Below the pieces are notes generated by a model. That model was not told the origin of the DNA. It searched no databases and worked only from the letters and a program-made list of their open reading frames with translations. Positions 12,685 to 26,828 of a DNA stretch of 64,000 nt are shown here, one piece after another. Position 1 is the first letter of the stretch. Each line of letters begins with the position of its first letter. Source of the DNA: Ceratodon purpureus (lineage: Eukaryota; Streptophyta; Bryopsida; Pseudoditrichales; Ditrichaceae); assembly GCA_014871385.1 (NCBI GenBank), contig CM026423.1, positions 6,610,967 to 6,674,966 of the forward strand, written 5' to 3'. A program made the position numbers and the translations under genes.

Positions 12685-15600
12685 TTACGTATGCTGAGAT
12701 TTTTTCTGATAACGACGAAATAACGTACAATAGATGCATTTCCGAAAGAAAGAAAGAAAAAAAGATTGAGGATTTGTGTACGGGCATAAATTGTAGTGAT
12801 TCATTCATTCCTAGTCTTTTCATTCTTGGGACGCACACCAAAAGATTATTTCTATTGTGCCCTGAGTTAACCAGGCAGGGAGTCTAGGCTCATCAAGAGT
12901 GATGCAAGAGTGATGCTGCAAGACTTGAAATAGTAAAGGTTTCGATAATGGTAGCAAGTTTACAAATCATGCAATGGACTCAATTGCATTGGTTTTCTCC
13001 TGTGGCATACCGTAGTGTAACCTTCAAGAGTTGATCTCTTATTAAATTTCAGTGCATGTAGTTGTATCAAAGTAGGGCAATTTATTCTGTAACGATTATT
13101 CGCCTGCATAATTTGTAACATATGTATAAGTGATCTGCGGATCCGGATTGACAATTATAAATTTTTCACCCATTGCCACATTCCATTTCCAAGAAAAATA
13201 ATACCTGTATAGCATGTCCATAACTGGTCACAATTCTTTTCTGTCCTTGAGATTATCACAAACAATACTGGGACCTTAGATCGATGCCCACCAACCCTGC
13301 TTATCGTGTTTTATCGGTCTAGGATTCTTGAGTAAAAATCCTGAGACTAAGATTCTTCCATTTCGTGAGGATCCTTCGCAACTCGAGACAACGTCATTTT
13401 ATAGGAACAAGGCGAATATTTTTATGAAGGATGTTACAACATTAATTATTCAAGATTTTCTATACAAGAGAATTGTCTGTAAAGGGAAGGGTCTATTTGT
13501 CGACAACAGAGAGTTGAACTGTGAATTAGAATACTTGGTGACTTTCCATACTTTAAGATCATGAAAGTTCATTCCAAGGGTTAATAGTGCTTTGAATCTT
13601 GTGTGATTTGATCATTTTTGAACCAACAAACTTCGTTACGCTCATTGAAACAACCACCCAATTATTCTACAAATAACTCTAATATTGACTTGTATATTAT
13701 ACATTTTAATTTGAGATAATTAACATGAATTATGTGAGTGTTGTGTTCTTTTGTAAAGAAGAAAATCTAGTGTTTATCTTTGTAACAACTTCTTTGAATG
13801 GGCCAATTCAACACCAACCCAATACAATCCTTCTAATTTTAGCCAAGTAGAAACTAATTGTTCCATGGGTTTGGTGCCAAAAAAAGACTCAAAGAATCTG
13901 TAGTTGATAACCACCAATTATATCCAATTCAATGTAGTTTCTTGAAATCCTTCTATAAATCAATAAAGAAAATTATATTGTTACCTAGACTTGTTGATTT
14001 CAGAAAGTAACAAACATACACAAGTGATATTGCATGTTCACCTGTAGAATAATCATAAAATATCATGTTCATGTTAATAAAAATCTAATTTTCCACTTCA
14101 AAAAATTGTAGTATTTCAATGTTAAGGACTAAAACATTTTTGTAAGAAAATCCATTCTTCAAGAACCATATTGCTTCACTAGAAAAAACTATCTCTTCAC
14201 TAACATACTATCACACGTAAGGTAGTGAACTGTGACACCCGATTTTAAGTCAGACCCAAAATTATTTCTTGCCCATATCTAGATTGTACTTCTTGATCAT
14301 TTATTGATGGACTAGATGGCGATTCTAGATCATTTACCAATGAAACTTTGATCTTTTTTAACTTTTTCATACTATATTCAAATCATGCATTCTTTGGTGT
14401 GTTGGAATCCTCTTGAACTTACTCACATTAAAATTTAGAAATTTGAAAATTCTAATAATAGCAAGTAGGTACAGTAGTTAAAGTGGCGGTTTTAGGTGTT
14501 ACTACCTTAGGCTGAATAAATATCCTTTTATCAAAAATCATAATTTTAGTCAAGTCAAGTCAAGTCAAGACCAAAATAAGATACACATGTGTCTACTATA
14601 GAACAAAGGCTCAATTTGTCTCAAAATTAAAAATCAAAAAAATAAGATATGCATGTAGATTTTAGATTGATGTCACTCAAGTGTACAGTCTTACAACAGA
14701 CTACACCAAAAAAGAAACAGTACAGTCTTATGGCGACCACTAGCCATTGCTCATACCAGGACCACACCAAAGACTTCAGTAGCTCGATTCACAAAAAACA
14801 TCATCCTTGATTATTCTGCATGAATCTTGGATGATATTATCAATTGGCTGGAGCTACTGGAGTGGCTGAAAGGAGGGGGCAGCCTTGCAACCAGCATTTC
14901 AACCAGCCCTCCTGAACTTGGCTGGGCTGCCCAGTGTGGCCCTGGTATCATTCTCATGAATCATTCTCATGAGTCATGGCCCTGGCCTCATGGTGATTAC
15001 CTCCACAAGTTCCGGATGGAGGTGCAAACTTAGAGTCTGTCTGCCAGTCTGCTTCTCCAAATAACTTCTTCCTCCGAGTCAAGTAGAGAACCAAGTCCAC
15101 ATTTGAATGTTCGCCTGAGTGCAATTGTGGAATCTCATCTTCAAGTACAAGAATCGAGTAGGGCACGAGAACTAGGGAACTGAGAGTTTATATTTGATTA
15201 GTTTCGGAAAGCAACTTTCTATTGCTTTGGAAGGGGCTAGCAGTATCTAGTACAGTATTCTCCGGAGGTTATCATTTTCATACTCAACGCTTGGGCACTG
15301 GACAGAGTTACTAGAGCATCGCATTGGACCAAACACAAGGTTCTGATGTGATATGGGTTCAGTGCTAAGGACAATCCTCTCATGCCTCGGAACAAATCAA
15401 AAACAATTTTCAATCGGAGACCCCTCAACTTGTGTCCAAAAAAATCTAAGTTGAAAATTAGAATAGTAGTTGGAGATCTTTCCAGATTTGGAAAGGAGGA
15501 ACCGTGACTGTTCGCCTTTGGGGATGAATATTTATCGAGATTGAACTTTGCTGTTTGCTTGAAATATTATAATAAAACATTGGTGATAATATTTTTGAAT

Positions 15601-17101
15601 CCTATTGTACATATAGTATTTAAATTCAAAACCTGCAGCTGTTGTTTACAGCTAAAATATTCCTCAAAATAATATTTTATAAGATTTTCTTTGAAATCTT
15701 TTATTTGATATACAAACTTGGGCAAGTTGGGCGTTAGGGGTTAATGAATTAGATGTAGATCCATCATATATGCATCGATTCACTGAAGGAACTATGGATT
15801 ATGTTCTGGACGATTGTGGATTCTGGAAAACGCTTGTGTTTAACAGAGACATGAAGCATTTTCAACGTGCGTAGTGTTGGACACACAGTGTTGCGGAACT
15901 TCATTCGGCTCCGGCCAAATGCCATCATTAATAGCATTCCCAACTTGTGGCCAGAGTAGTGCAAATTTAGCTGATTAGTCAGCTACCATTTAAACATTAA
16001 ACAATATATAATTTTTGGAAACAGGAGGAATAAACACCAAGTATTTCATATGCATGACCTCGACTTTCAAGTTGCCGCATCCTGTGTATAATCAGCTGCC
16101 TTCTGAATCCTGAATTCTGCTCCGCACAAGCTCAGTCACGACCTCGAGAGTTGAGCGATAAAGCTAACACTTTCAGAACTGACGAGTCACTTTATATGTA
16201 TTTTATTTTAGTTTTGTTTTGGATACAAAAAGGGAAATTCTTTTACCACGAGAGCCTGGAATTAAAAGGAACCAAAATACAAGAAACCCTTTGTAGGTTC
16301 GGCAAGAATCAGACCCCAGTAAGGTAACACAAGATGGCTGTACAATCAAACTGTTAACCCCTAGAGGCCTTTGAGACCACATTGTGGTCCCAGTACTTCT
16401 GGGCAGGCTATTCTAAGCTCCCACATTTTTGGAATATTTTGAAATTTTTACTACACATGTTTTTCATCGGTAGTTTTCTAATGGCTCAAATTTCATAACA
16501 TTTGGAGTTACGGTGCAAAAGTTATGGATTTTATAAGAATATGCTCTAAATCCGGGCAACCAATAACCAATCGAAATCTCCCATTTTCTGCCCAAGTTGT
16601 TTATCATTCACAAAGGCAAAAAGTTACAAGATAGAACACTAATGGAATTTCAAAGGGTGGGCACTTTCAAAATGATGGGCTCAATATTTTTTCATCCGTA
16701 CACATTCATAAAAAATTTCATCCAATAGGCATTCTTCATCTAACTAATTGTTTTCATTGAAAGAAGTTGAATTCTTCATCCAAATGACAATTTTCATCTG
16801 AAACTGATATTTCATCCAAATTTCATTTTCATCCATAAAATATTAAATTCAAACTTCATTTTTCATCCGGACTATAAATTTCTCATTGAGAATTCAAGAC
16901 GTGGCGAGGTCCATCCCAACGACCCATTATTTCAAAATTTGCCCGTCAAAATTACACTGAAAATTACCTTGTCAACTTCAAAGAATTCCAAAAATTTGAG
17001 TTTTACTCCAATTGCTTTCAAATTTTTTTAGTTCTTCCTCTTATTGACTACAACAATTCTATCGTTCGGAAATCCAATTGGACACGTTTAGATTTCCTTT
17101 T
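12685..17101. other. Intergenic, no gene seen
   Basis: The 3' flank of bHLH gene 1 followed by AT-rich sequence. Small ORFs (13328-13564, 14827-15428 on both strands) lack motifs. A short GTCAA tandem run lies near 14554-14573. No other repeat with ends was recognised. Confidence 0.5.
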
Positions 17102-17105
17102 TGGT

Positions 17106-17842
17106 GGGGGAGAGCACAATAAAGTGTACCACAAAGTGCAACATGTGATCACTAGGAAGTGAATATGAAGTGTGCTGTTTTTTATTACTCAAAGCTGATT
17201 TTGAGCATTTTGGTGTAGTTTTTGAGCATTTTAGTCACTTTTTTAGGTGTCACAAGGTATCTTACAGGCCTCTTTATAAAAAAAACATCTTCAATTGAAA
17301 CTTAATTTGACCGCTAGTTCTAAAAGATGAAAATGAACTTTTCCAAAGTCTTAATTTCTTCATTTGGGGCCGTCTATTGTCTTTAGAGGATGTTTTTCCC
17401 AATTTAAAAAACAATGTTCGGTGGAAAAAACCTCACAAAAAGTTTTGTGGAAAAGAGGTCCCCGAAAACATTCGAACGAAACTTTTTGCCTGTACAAACT
17501 TCCGAACGAACTGCTCAGGCCCATTTCATAAACCGCAACTCACAATCGGGGGGTACCGTGCAGTCAAAAGTGATTTCTGACATCTATGCACTCTTTTCTG
17601 TCCACTTCTTCAAATCATCGCATTCACTTTGTTGCACTTTCTGTGGCTCGTAAGGCATTGTACGAGCCACACATCGGTTCCGAAATTTCCTAGAGTCAAG
17701 ATGTACGAGTCTATTTTCTATACTCGAAGCTCATTTCAACATATCATCAAATTGTATGTCACTTTTCTTAGTGTTTACAACAATGGCTGAAATTGGCAAT
17801 GAGCTAAGCACTTTTGTGGTATACTTTATTGTGCTTCCCCCC
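17106..17842 (+). mobile_element. 735-bp MITE-like element, copy 1
   Basis: A non-autonomous DNA element with terminal inverted repeats. The left end reads GGGGGAGAGCACAATAAAGT; the right end, reverse-complemented, reads GGGGGGAAGCACAATAAAGT, and both continue into ACCACAAA-type sequence. It is flanked by TGGT on both sides (17102-17105 and 17843-17846), a possible target duplication. Two more copies of the same sequence lie at 61742-62479 and 62921-63660. The internal sequence carries no long ORF. The superfamily cannot be decided from these ends. Confidence 0.8.
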
Positions 17843-19700
17843 TGGTAGTTTTAATTTTGGAGAATGTAAAGCAATTTCAACACACCCCTTTTACAAAATC
17901 TAGGATTTTTTCTCCTTCCCATGCCCATATCAGACTCAAAACTGTGTGAGCGTAGACCTAACTTCTACACCTATAGGAATTGATGACCTTCCACAAATCA
18001 AATGTGTTTACAATGTATACTTTTTGGGCATCAAAACTTTGGTATACTCTCGAGACAGTGTCAAAAAAAACTTTTACAGTGACTTCAAACGTTATAATCT
18101 CGCAACTTGTCTAATGGATTGTGCTCCAATTTGGTGAGTTCCTTTTTTATAAGGTAGGTACAAGATCCTATGGTTACATATTTAAATTTCTATGTCTGAA
18201 CTTAGAAAAAATATGTCGCTATCAGTAGGGATATATTTTTGGCAATTTAAGCTCCAAAAATACCAAGAGCCTTTAGAGGTTAAAAGAAGGCTAAATTAGA
18301 CACACTCAACTATGACAAGGACTTAAATCCATCTCAATCTATGATATCTACTTATTTTTAGTTCTTTAAATTTGATGGTCATAGATAATTATGGTAGATT
18401 TATTTCATAGACAATCAATCCATAATTGGGTGATAGATGTAACGCCGTATTCATTAAATTGGCCAATTTTGATTATGTTGGTAACTTAGGTAGTGTGATT
18501 TCAATTCGTTTTCTCTCTTTAGTTGAATGATATGGCCAATTCAATGAATATGGAAAATCAATCACAAAGAAAAGAACTATATAATTACACACAAGTTCTT
18601 GTTACAATTGGGTAAGGAGGTATGTCAACAATGAGCATTCTAATGCTTTCCATTTACCCTCAAGTGTAGTTCATATTATTGTTGACAATGAAACCTACTA
18701 TTATGCGTAATTTTACTTTTCAGATGAAGTGAGTCATTTTTGGCCAGTGGCATTGCATTGGGAGATGAGGCGCATGCAACATGAAGTATTTGCAGCGAGT
18801 CGAATGGGTCGAACCTAAAACGTCATGGTTGGTTCTTCAGAGCTTTGTGCCCCTCCTCCTGCCTACCCTCATCTGCTAGTTTAAGGTCATTCCGGACCAT
18901 GTCAACCCTTTTTTGCTCCATGAAGTAAAGCAAGAAGGGTTTGACAAAGAGCAAGGGTCTAAAAAGATGTAGAGTTCTTTTTGTCTAAGGACATATTTAA
19001 AATGACACTAGTTAAGACCTAGGATCAATTTAATTTACTATTAGATTGTAAGACTTCAATTCTATTCTATCCATATTACATAAATCAAACCTATCAAATA
19101 AGCCATGAGTGATTTTGATATAAGGGCTAAGGATAGGTAGGACTCAAAATCCGCACTTTAAAATTTCAGAAATTGAGATAAAAGACTAAAAAAATGTGAA
19201 TTTTTCAAAAAAAAAATGTGCTACCTTCAAATCTTAGAAGTGTAATTATGTTGAAGAAATAGAAAGAACTAAGGAAGAGCTGTCAAACGGCTTATAGGCA
19301 AGCTTGCTGTAGTTAGCCATATCTGCTTAATAATTATGCAACATCTACATTTGATATAGCCTTTAGTGATAAGCAGTAGTAAGGCTCAAAACTTCATTGA
19401 AAGATAGAATGTGAAGAACAATGTAGGTTTGGAAGAAGCTAATCTCAAACATCACTATAGTAAATGCAACTTGGAGGTGCCAAAAGGACTATGTTAAACA
19501 GAGAGGTCTCAAGTAGATAAAAAACAACATCTAAAAGTAGATAAGCGAATACAACTCAAAAAAACACTAGAGAAAATTTGGGGTCTCCAGGTGCCCAACT
19601 TGCATTTTGAATTACTTTCCATTATAAATTAAAATAAGAGCCTCCACCCTAGCAGATAAGGTGGTGACATTGAATATTCAATTGTTGCCACCAATGAAAG
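17843..19700. other. Intergenic, no gene seen
   Basis: AT-rich sequence with a few ORFs of about 60 codons and no recognisable protein motif, RNA gene or bounded repeat. Confidence 0.5.
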
Positions 19701-19739
19701 TACATTGTGGAAAATAATATAATATGTTGGTACCATCAG

Positions 19740-22215
19740 TCATGGTATTGTTGGAAACAATATCAAATTTATCTACCATTGTTCCATGTCCTTCAGATGT
19801 GAGTTAGAAACCTTATTAAATTTATGTACCATTGTCTTATGTCCTCATGATGGAGTTATAAACAATATATAATTGTATGTACATCCACGGACTAGTCCTA
19901 TGTTTCTATCGTGGAGCCACCAACGATGTGACCACAACGGTCAATGTTGTGATCAACAAGTGCATTTTAAATTTGGTGGGAATCAAGAGCATGGAAGAAA
20001 TGAGTGTGACACTAAATTGGAGGATTGGTGGACACACCACTATTGATGGGTTGTTGGGATGCATTGTATGTCTGAATGCATGCAAGTATTTGCTTCTATA
20101 ACGTTTGGAGGTAACGTGGTTGATGCATGTGCCAAGGTAGGCAAGGCAATAAAACAGCTGTCGTAGTTTTAATGTGGTTGGTTGTGCATTTTGTGATGGA
20201 GAATCGTAGGCCATGTTCCAAACAAACACAATGAACAAGCAGAGTGGATTCCAACAAGGTATGAGAGGTTGTCATGGGTAAGGCTAAATCCAAGGAGACA
20301 TAGAACTTGGGCAGAGAGGCTCGTAGGCATGGAGGTGAGAACATGAAGGGGTCGTACAAAGCTCAAGTGATAGCCTTTTCGATTCAAGCTTCATAAACGC
20401 AAGAATGTTTGCAACAAGCCCGAGTTGGAAGCAGTGTTCGTAAGACATGCATACCACAGGAATTAGGTGCTCCTAGATCCAAAGATTTGGGACAAATGGG
20501 TTTCATCTAATTGTAAGTGTACATGACTTTGTTGATGCCACCAAATTTGTTTCCATCAAGCATCACTGCCTTTCAATTTCACATTGCAAAGCCATTGCAT
20601 TGTTCCCTAATGAAAATGATTGGCTGTAAAATGGTCCACCGGATTTTTAGTCACACCGACCTCAAGAGGTGGACCTGACTTTCTGGAGGTGTCTGTTGGC
20701 AACAATCATGTTCCAGTCCCTCTTTGATGACTGGATGGACCCGCTCTCTATACTTGACTAATTGTTGTCATGCATAGCAAAATTGTAGAAGCAACGCAGA
20801 ATAAAATGGTGCAGTTCGTTGTGTGATGAAGATTGTTTCATAGACTTAGTAAGTTGGAAACATGATAGAACTTTAGGTAGTGCGTCTTGAAAAAAAAATC
20901 ACATTGGCAACAAGGTGGGGGAATGGGAGAGTGCTTTTTTTTGAACTACCTTGATGGAAAGACATGCATTGTTGTGGATATAGTGCCCCATAGAGCAGCG
21001 AGTTGGAAACATATTACAGTCATGTAGTATGCTCGTTTGAATAGACGTTTGGAAACTAAGTAGTGTTTGTAAGGATGATAAGTAGAAACGGACTTATATG
21101 TAACCAACAGTTGTGATAGTAAATTTTGTAAGGCTATATTTATATATGAATAAACCAATTTTTTATACATTGTGCCCAACACCTCTTTGAGATGACATCA
21201 TCACTTTATAGATAAGGATTAGGAGAAGTGCTAGGATGCTCCAGTGTTTTAAATGTTGGAAACATATGTACGTTGGAAACACGTTGTGCCAGTTTGTAGC
21301 CTCTTTCAAGGGTACCGCTCTGATGGCAATAGGTGTGATTTACAAATTACAACACAAATGAAGATTCTGAGTACATCATGGCTCATATGTGTATACATCC
21401 TCACATTGAGTGTTCATTGATACAAATATGAAAGCATTGTATCTATGTAAGATAGAAGAAATTACATTTTTGCTTCCATCAAGGTTTATGTATTCAAAAC
21501 TAGAGTATAAAAATTAAAACAATATAGAAACATTAATGAGTACTTCTAAAGTGTAAGTCTAGATAATTACATGTTCTAAGCAGTAAGCCTAGAGCATGTT
21601 TCCAACGCCATGTCCCAACACTAACCCCTCTATGACCTAAGGCGTGTGGATTGTTGAGTAGTGGGTGGTCTTAATGTCATCCACCAACACATCTAGTCTC
21701 GCAGCATTAGGAGAAGTTGGAGGAGACTGCTTTGAGCTTGAAGATAAGCGAGTTGGAGACTCTTTGGTGGCAACCTTAGTACTGGTATCTCAACCTTAGA
21801 CTCTTTGGTGTCTGTACCCTTTGTCTTTTGATTTTTCCTAATGTCCTTTCTTGCCGTTGGCTTCATATTTATTCTTGTGTAGAGGCATCTTTTCCCTCTT
21901 TTCTTTGGCTACCTCTTCATTTGCAGTTGAAAACGGACCACACCCATTATGAACATTACCAGCATGCCCTGGAAGGTGAGTTTCCAACAATTGGTTTCCA
22001 ACAACAATGATAGAAACTAGTGTATCAAGCCGTTGCAAACAAAAAGCCCTATAAGGCTATAACTACTTGAGACTATAACTTATGAAGTTTCTAGCAACTA
22101 TTAAAACATGTTGGAAACTAGCAATGAGTTGCAAACAAAGAGTCAAGCAAGTGGAGAAGACTACCAAAACTACTTGTCGGAAACAACTACAATACAATTG
22201 GTGGAAACTAGAAAG
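19740..22215. repeat. Region with dispersed GTTGGAAAC 9-mers
   Basis: The 9-mer GTTGGAAAC, in either orientation, occurs about nine times here: near 19750, 20853, 21002, 21255, 21272, 21599, 21980, 21994 and 22110, with one-base variants between. Only two other copies were noticed in the window (about 49589 and 59259). Clusters of a short motif on both strands are typical of transposase-binding sites inside a DNA transposon, but I could not find its ends. ORFs here are short and unconvincing. Confidence 0.5.
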
Positions 22216-23060
22216 CACTCTAAAGGAACGTATCGTGAAGAGCTACGTACACCACAACTTCAGCAACCGCTTCTATCTTGTTAGATTCTCGCTTTTGAAA
22301 CATAAAATAAGGAAATCTCCAAATGTATTTTGTAGAACAAGACAAAGGAGTGGAGATTTTATGCTCAGCCTTACCAACCATAGGTGAGGGTCCCAGATCC
22401 AACGTTGCCATCTTTTGAATTGGTTCACCTTCAAATGTACCAAAGATCGGTCTTTTCTTATCATAGAGATGTCTGACTCAACGTCTTTGTTTGATTCACC
22501 ATTTAGTTCAACAACTAGAACAGAAGACTTGTTGGCATCAATGTCTTAAGTAACTTGTGGCTTTGGTGTTGCCAACGTGTCAATTTCTCATACACTCTTT
22601 TTGACGACATGTGAAAATCTATTCTTTAACACTACACTCGTTGTATATAAACTTACTTTTCTTATGTTGGTGATATCTTGCAATGTTGTATTCCCACAAC
22701 TGCACAAACGACATGCAAATTACAACAAAACAATGTTCAGTGTCTAAACACACGTGACAATTCAAAACACACGAAGGTGGCAACATGCTAAACTCGCAAG
22801 GTTATATGGTAGGAAAGGATGCCAACATTATAAGGTGACCATCGTGTACAACGCAAGTACCATCATGTCAAACACTAGTTTCTAGTTTACAACAAATTAA
22901 TCCATGTTTATTTGTGGTATATTACATGTTTTGGTACTTGAAGGGTTGCATAAAACTTTTAGCTCAAGATTCTATTTAAAGCAGGTCTTCATTACAGTTA
23001 CCAATACAACTACGTATTTGACACGCACCATTATTACCAATTTGCCACTTCGGCCTAGAC

Positions 23061-23130
23061 GTTGCCAACAAGGCCCACGACATTGCCAACAATGCCTACG
23101 ACATTGCCAACAATGCCCACGACGTTGCCA
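23061..23130. repeat. 21-bp minisatellite, about 3.3 copies
   Basis: Three copies of a 21-bp unit (form ATTGCCAACAATGCCTACGAC) at 23061-23081, 23082-23102 and 23103-23123, then a partial fourth. Because 21 is a multiple of 3, short ORFs run through it on both strands, but these are probably artefacts of the repeat. Confidence 0.8.
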
Positions 23131-24282
23131 CATCGGCCCATCATGGTACCAACTCAGCCATGGCTTCGGCTTTTGATTGGCTTGCGGAACTAATTGCAAC
23201 TTGCTGCAAGTACCATAAATGTGCAATATACGCCATTTTAGGAAACATTAAACTCATTTCCAAGCCAAAAGTACTCGCCGCAAAAGACCCCATATTTCCT
23301 TTAATGAAGGTTTTCAAATGGTCACATCCAAAGGGAGTGGGAAGAAAATTGAGATCACTATATTCATCATATTGGCCAATTCTAATCATAAGTTCGATTA
23401 AGGTGAATCATATCTTTGAAATTGAATTCCTTGATTTTTTTTTTCATAAAAACTTTATTTGAAATGACCATAAATGGTGGAGGAATAACAAATTACCACC
23501 CAAAATTTAATTTAATTTTATTTCTCTGGTTTTCATAACTTTTCATTTTCCTTTTTTCTTTTTATCAGACCTTCCTGTGATGCTACAAAATTCTTAATTA
23601 ATGTGAATCATAAAGTTCTCAAATAATGTTGGTTCAAAATGGAAATGATCCTCATGTATGAATGCATGAACAAGGGATTTTCAAATATGGAAATTTAGGT
23701 TGCTCAGAGTAATGTGATCCACACATGAATTAAAAGTGTGGACTCTAGACTCAAGAGTCAAGAGGCTCCAGCCTCCTGAAGATTAAATATAGGTTCAGCT
23801 TATCTGGAAATTCTAGATCAATGCATGAACATGAACAAGCATGGTGCACCACAAACATCCTGCCACCAAAAATTAATTCCATGGTGATGGACATCATGTC
23901 CAATTCTCATGAGTCATTCATGACAATACAATTATAAAGTATATTACTTAGTTATTCTTCTTTCTGAGACACAAGGAATGAGTTTTATTGATTACTTTTG
24001 TACATGGTTTATCTATGTATTTCAAGCAAACAAAAATTGCCCTTTGTGCAGGTAGAGTTAGGGCAGGAAGAATAGGACAAGAAGCTCCACAGCGCAAGAG
24101 TACAAAAGTACAAGAGTACAACTTTACAGGGGTTTTGCACATAATCAGGTGCATAAAACAGTTTCAACTTGGAACATACCTCCCCTGCAAGAAGTCTATC
24201 AGACTATCATAAGTTACACTATCATAAGTTACACTTATGCTACACAGCCTGATGCTTAACCCCTTACATCCCAGGTGACCAG
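23131..24282. other. Intergenic, no gene seen
   Basis: AT-rich sequence up to the LINE insertion point. ORFs of 60-100 codons at 23160-23462 and 23988-24212 have no recognisable motif. Confidence 0.45.
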
Positions 24283-24317
24283 AAAACTGGTCTCTCCTGA
24301 TTTTAGGGTTAGGCGTC

Positions 24318-26828
24318 ATGGCCGGCCGCCAAGCTTCGTACAAGTCCACCTTGGTGGGGGCGCCTTCTACTTCTCGTCCGCGCGCTCCCTCCCCCCCTGA
24401 TACCCTCACGGTACTGCACGAAGCTTATCGCTCTGGCCGCTTGGGCCAGGGAACCCTCCATCCCTTTCAGCCCCAACCCCACGAAGTCCTTCCGTCCGGC
24501 TTTTAGCGCACTTGTCAGGGTCTCCTCGTGCGAGACCAGGTCCGCCTTCAGCTCTCTGGCGCGGAGCAACGGATTCTTAGCGACGAGATTCGTTTTCTTC
24601 GTGACCACGTTCTACTGGCCAGCTTCCTCCCAGGTACACCCACTGACTCCTCCCTTTCCCGCTGGTGGGCTTCACTTCAGGAAGCCGCCTCCCCGGGTCG
24701 AGTTTTCTTTTACCGCAAGGCCGGACATGATTTTTACTACATTCGTACGGATGGTCCCTCGACCCTTCAACGGCTGCTGCTGGTTTCCCCGCACAGATTC
24801 GGCGATGCCCTGGCCATCTACCAAGAATGGACGCATGGTTTTAACCCGTACGCTCCTCAAGGTATTCTCACGCCCACTTGGATCTCATTTCCAGACTTGC
24901 CCCTGGAATTTTTTAAGCTTGCTTCTCGGGTGGCTCAACAGGTTGGTAAACTCTTAGGCGAAGACCCGGAACGGGGCCCTGAAGCCATCCCTCGTTTTTG
25001 CGTTGGGTTGGATCTTTCCTTAGGCTGGGTATCCATGGTCACTGGCACCACCCCCTCAGGAGAAACCTTTAGCATCCCTGTTCACTATGATGCTGTTGAT
25101 CTCCGCTGCGGACTCTGTGGCAGCCATCGTCACCGCTCGGCCTCCTGTCCCCGGCGAGGACACACCCCGGACCCGCCCTTTTCTGCTCCACCTCGGCCGG
25201 TAACAGATCCCCTCTCCCCTGACGTCCCTCGTACTGCTCGCGCCAGGACCCCCGCTCGCTCTCCTGGCCCCTACCCGCCTGCTGCATCCCGGCGTTATCC
25301 CGCCCGAGACCCGACCTCCTTGCCCAGAGCCAACCGCCGTCCCTCTCGGCCGCGTCAACCTCGGCCATCCGTTCCGTCCCCACCTCCCCCAGCTATCGAC
25401 AGCGATGGTTTTGAGCGAGTCCTTCCCCGTCGCCGCCCATCCCAATGGGATGTACGCCCCCCCAACCCCCCTGATGCCTCACCGATGGAGGTCTGCATCA
25501 CTCCTTCTCCAGTTATCACCTCCCCTCCTCTTCCCCCTCCCCCTCGGCCTGGCCGACGCATCCGACAGCTCCGCTGGGATGTCCCGCCTCCTGGTCTTAC
25601 CCCCTTACGTCCCAACTCGGGCCCTGGCCTTTTACCTACGCCCAACTTTGATACTGGGACCCCCTCCCCAGCTTTCACCCCCCCGGCCCCTCCCCACCAG
25701 GCCGTCGAGGTCTCCCCTCCCTCCTCCCTTCACCCCTCCACCCTCTCTTTTATCCCGATCCCATCTCTCCCTGACAATGACACTGATATGCTGGATGTCG
25801 ACGAATCCTCCGGCACTCCTTGTGCTCCGATTTCTTCCCCGACTGGCACACCCACTCTCCCTCAACCAGGCTCTTCTACCAATCCCAGGTTTGTAAGCGA
25901 CTCCCCCTTGGATGATGATTCCCGCCTCACACCACCCTATGAGTGGAATGGCTGGGAACGTGTCCCGAGGCCCAGATTCCCCATTCGGGGGCCGCCTCCG
26001 GCCTCCCCTGATCCTCCCCCACCATGCTCTGACTTGGTCGCCACGATCGCTCCGACCGACTCGGATCCTCGAGGGGCACCCTCCTCCCCATCCCATTCTT
26101 CACTCCAAGCCTCGGCCTCTTCCCCCGGCGCCTCGCGATCCCAATCCAATACAGCGGCCCCGGAAAGTGCCGGTTCCACATCCCCTCCTCATCCTGGTCC
26201 TGCAGAAACGCCTCAATTCCGAAATGTGGACATTGTCCCTTTCGCTCCTCCTCTGCCACCACCCCCGGTCGTCCCTGACCCTGGTCCCCCCCCTACCCCA
26301 ATTCTCCTTGACCCTGCCTCCCCTGATATTCCTTTACACCTCCCTTTCCCGGCCGATCCCCTCATTGTGCCGTCCGAAACCGCCCCCACCCTCTCGCCTT
26401 CCTCACCTTCCCTTCCCCTTTCCCTTGGTGCTTCGACCCCCGCTCAGCCGGTCTTTGCCCAGCCTGTCGGCGAGGACGAGGAGAATTTTGTGGATGCGGA
26501 TATTCACCTTGCAGCCCTCTCCCCCTCCCCCCGTAAATCTAATTCTTCCTCTCCCCTCCGTGGCAGCGTTTTCTCGGCCTTTACCCCTCCCACCTCCCCG
26601 CCTCCTCACACCACCCCTGGTGGCCATCCTCCTCCCTCCCCCCCTCGTTTAGAAACTGGCCCTTCACCGACAGCTCCCTCTTCTGTGCGTGCTATCCGAG
26701 CTGCAGCTCGGATCCGCCTCCCCACCCCTTCCCCTCGCCAACCTCCTCCAATCTCCTCTTACGACCTCTGGGGCTTTAGATCCGCCCCCAAACCCCGCGA
26801 CGGAGACGCGTCTCCTTCCTCGCCATGA
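24318..26828 (+). pseudogene. LINE ORF1 (gag-like, CCHC zinc knuckle), one in-frame stop
   Basis: This ORF encodes the RNA-binding protein of the LINE, which packages the element RNA with ORF2. The ATG at 24318 opens a frame interrupted by a TAG at 24504-24506; the same frame then stays open for 766 codons to 26828. The N-terminal third resembles plant LINE gag proteins, with a conserved block at WISFPDLPLEFF, followed by a CX2CX4HX4C zinc knuckle (CGLCGSHRHRSASC, about 25107-25148). The remaining 550 or so residues are extremely Pro/Ser-rich and probably disordered. The stop codon TGA overlaps the ORF2 start as ATGA, an arrangement used for coupled reinitiation in some LINEs. If the stop at 24504 is real, translation from 24318 is blocked; a non-ATG or later start could bypass it. 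Confidence 0.82.

Noticed and set aside
25056..26652. Long ORFs in other frames of LINE ORF1
   Set aside because: C-rich sequence keeps several frames open; only the frame with the zinc knuckle and the ATGA junction to ORF2 is coherent.
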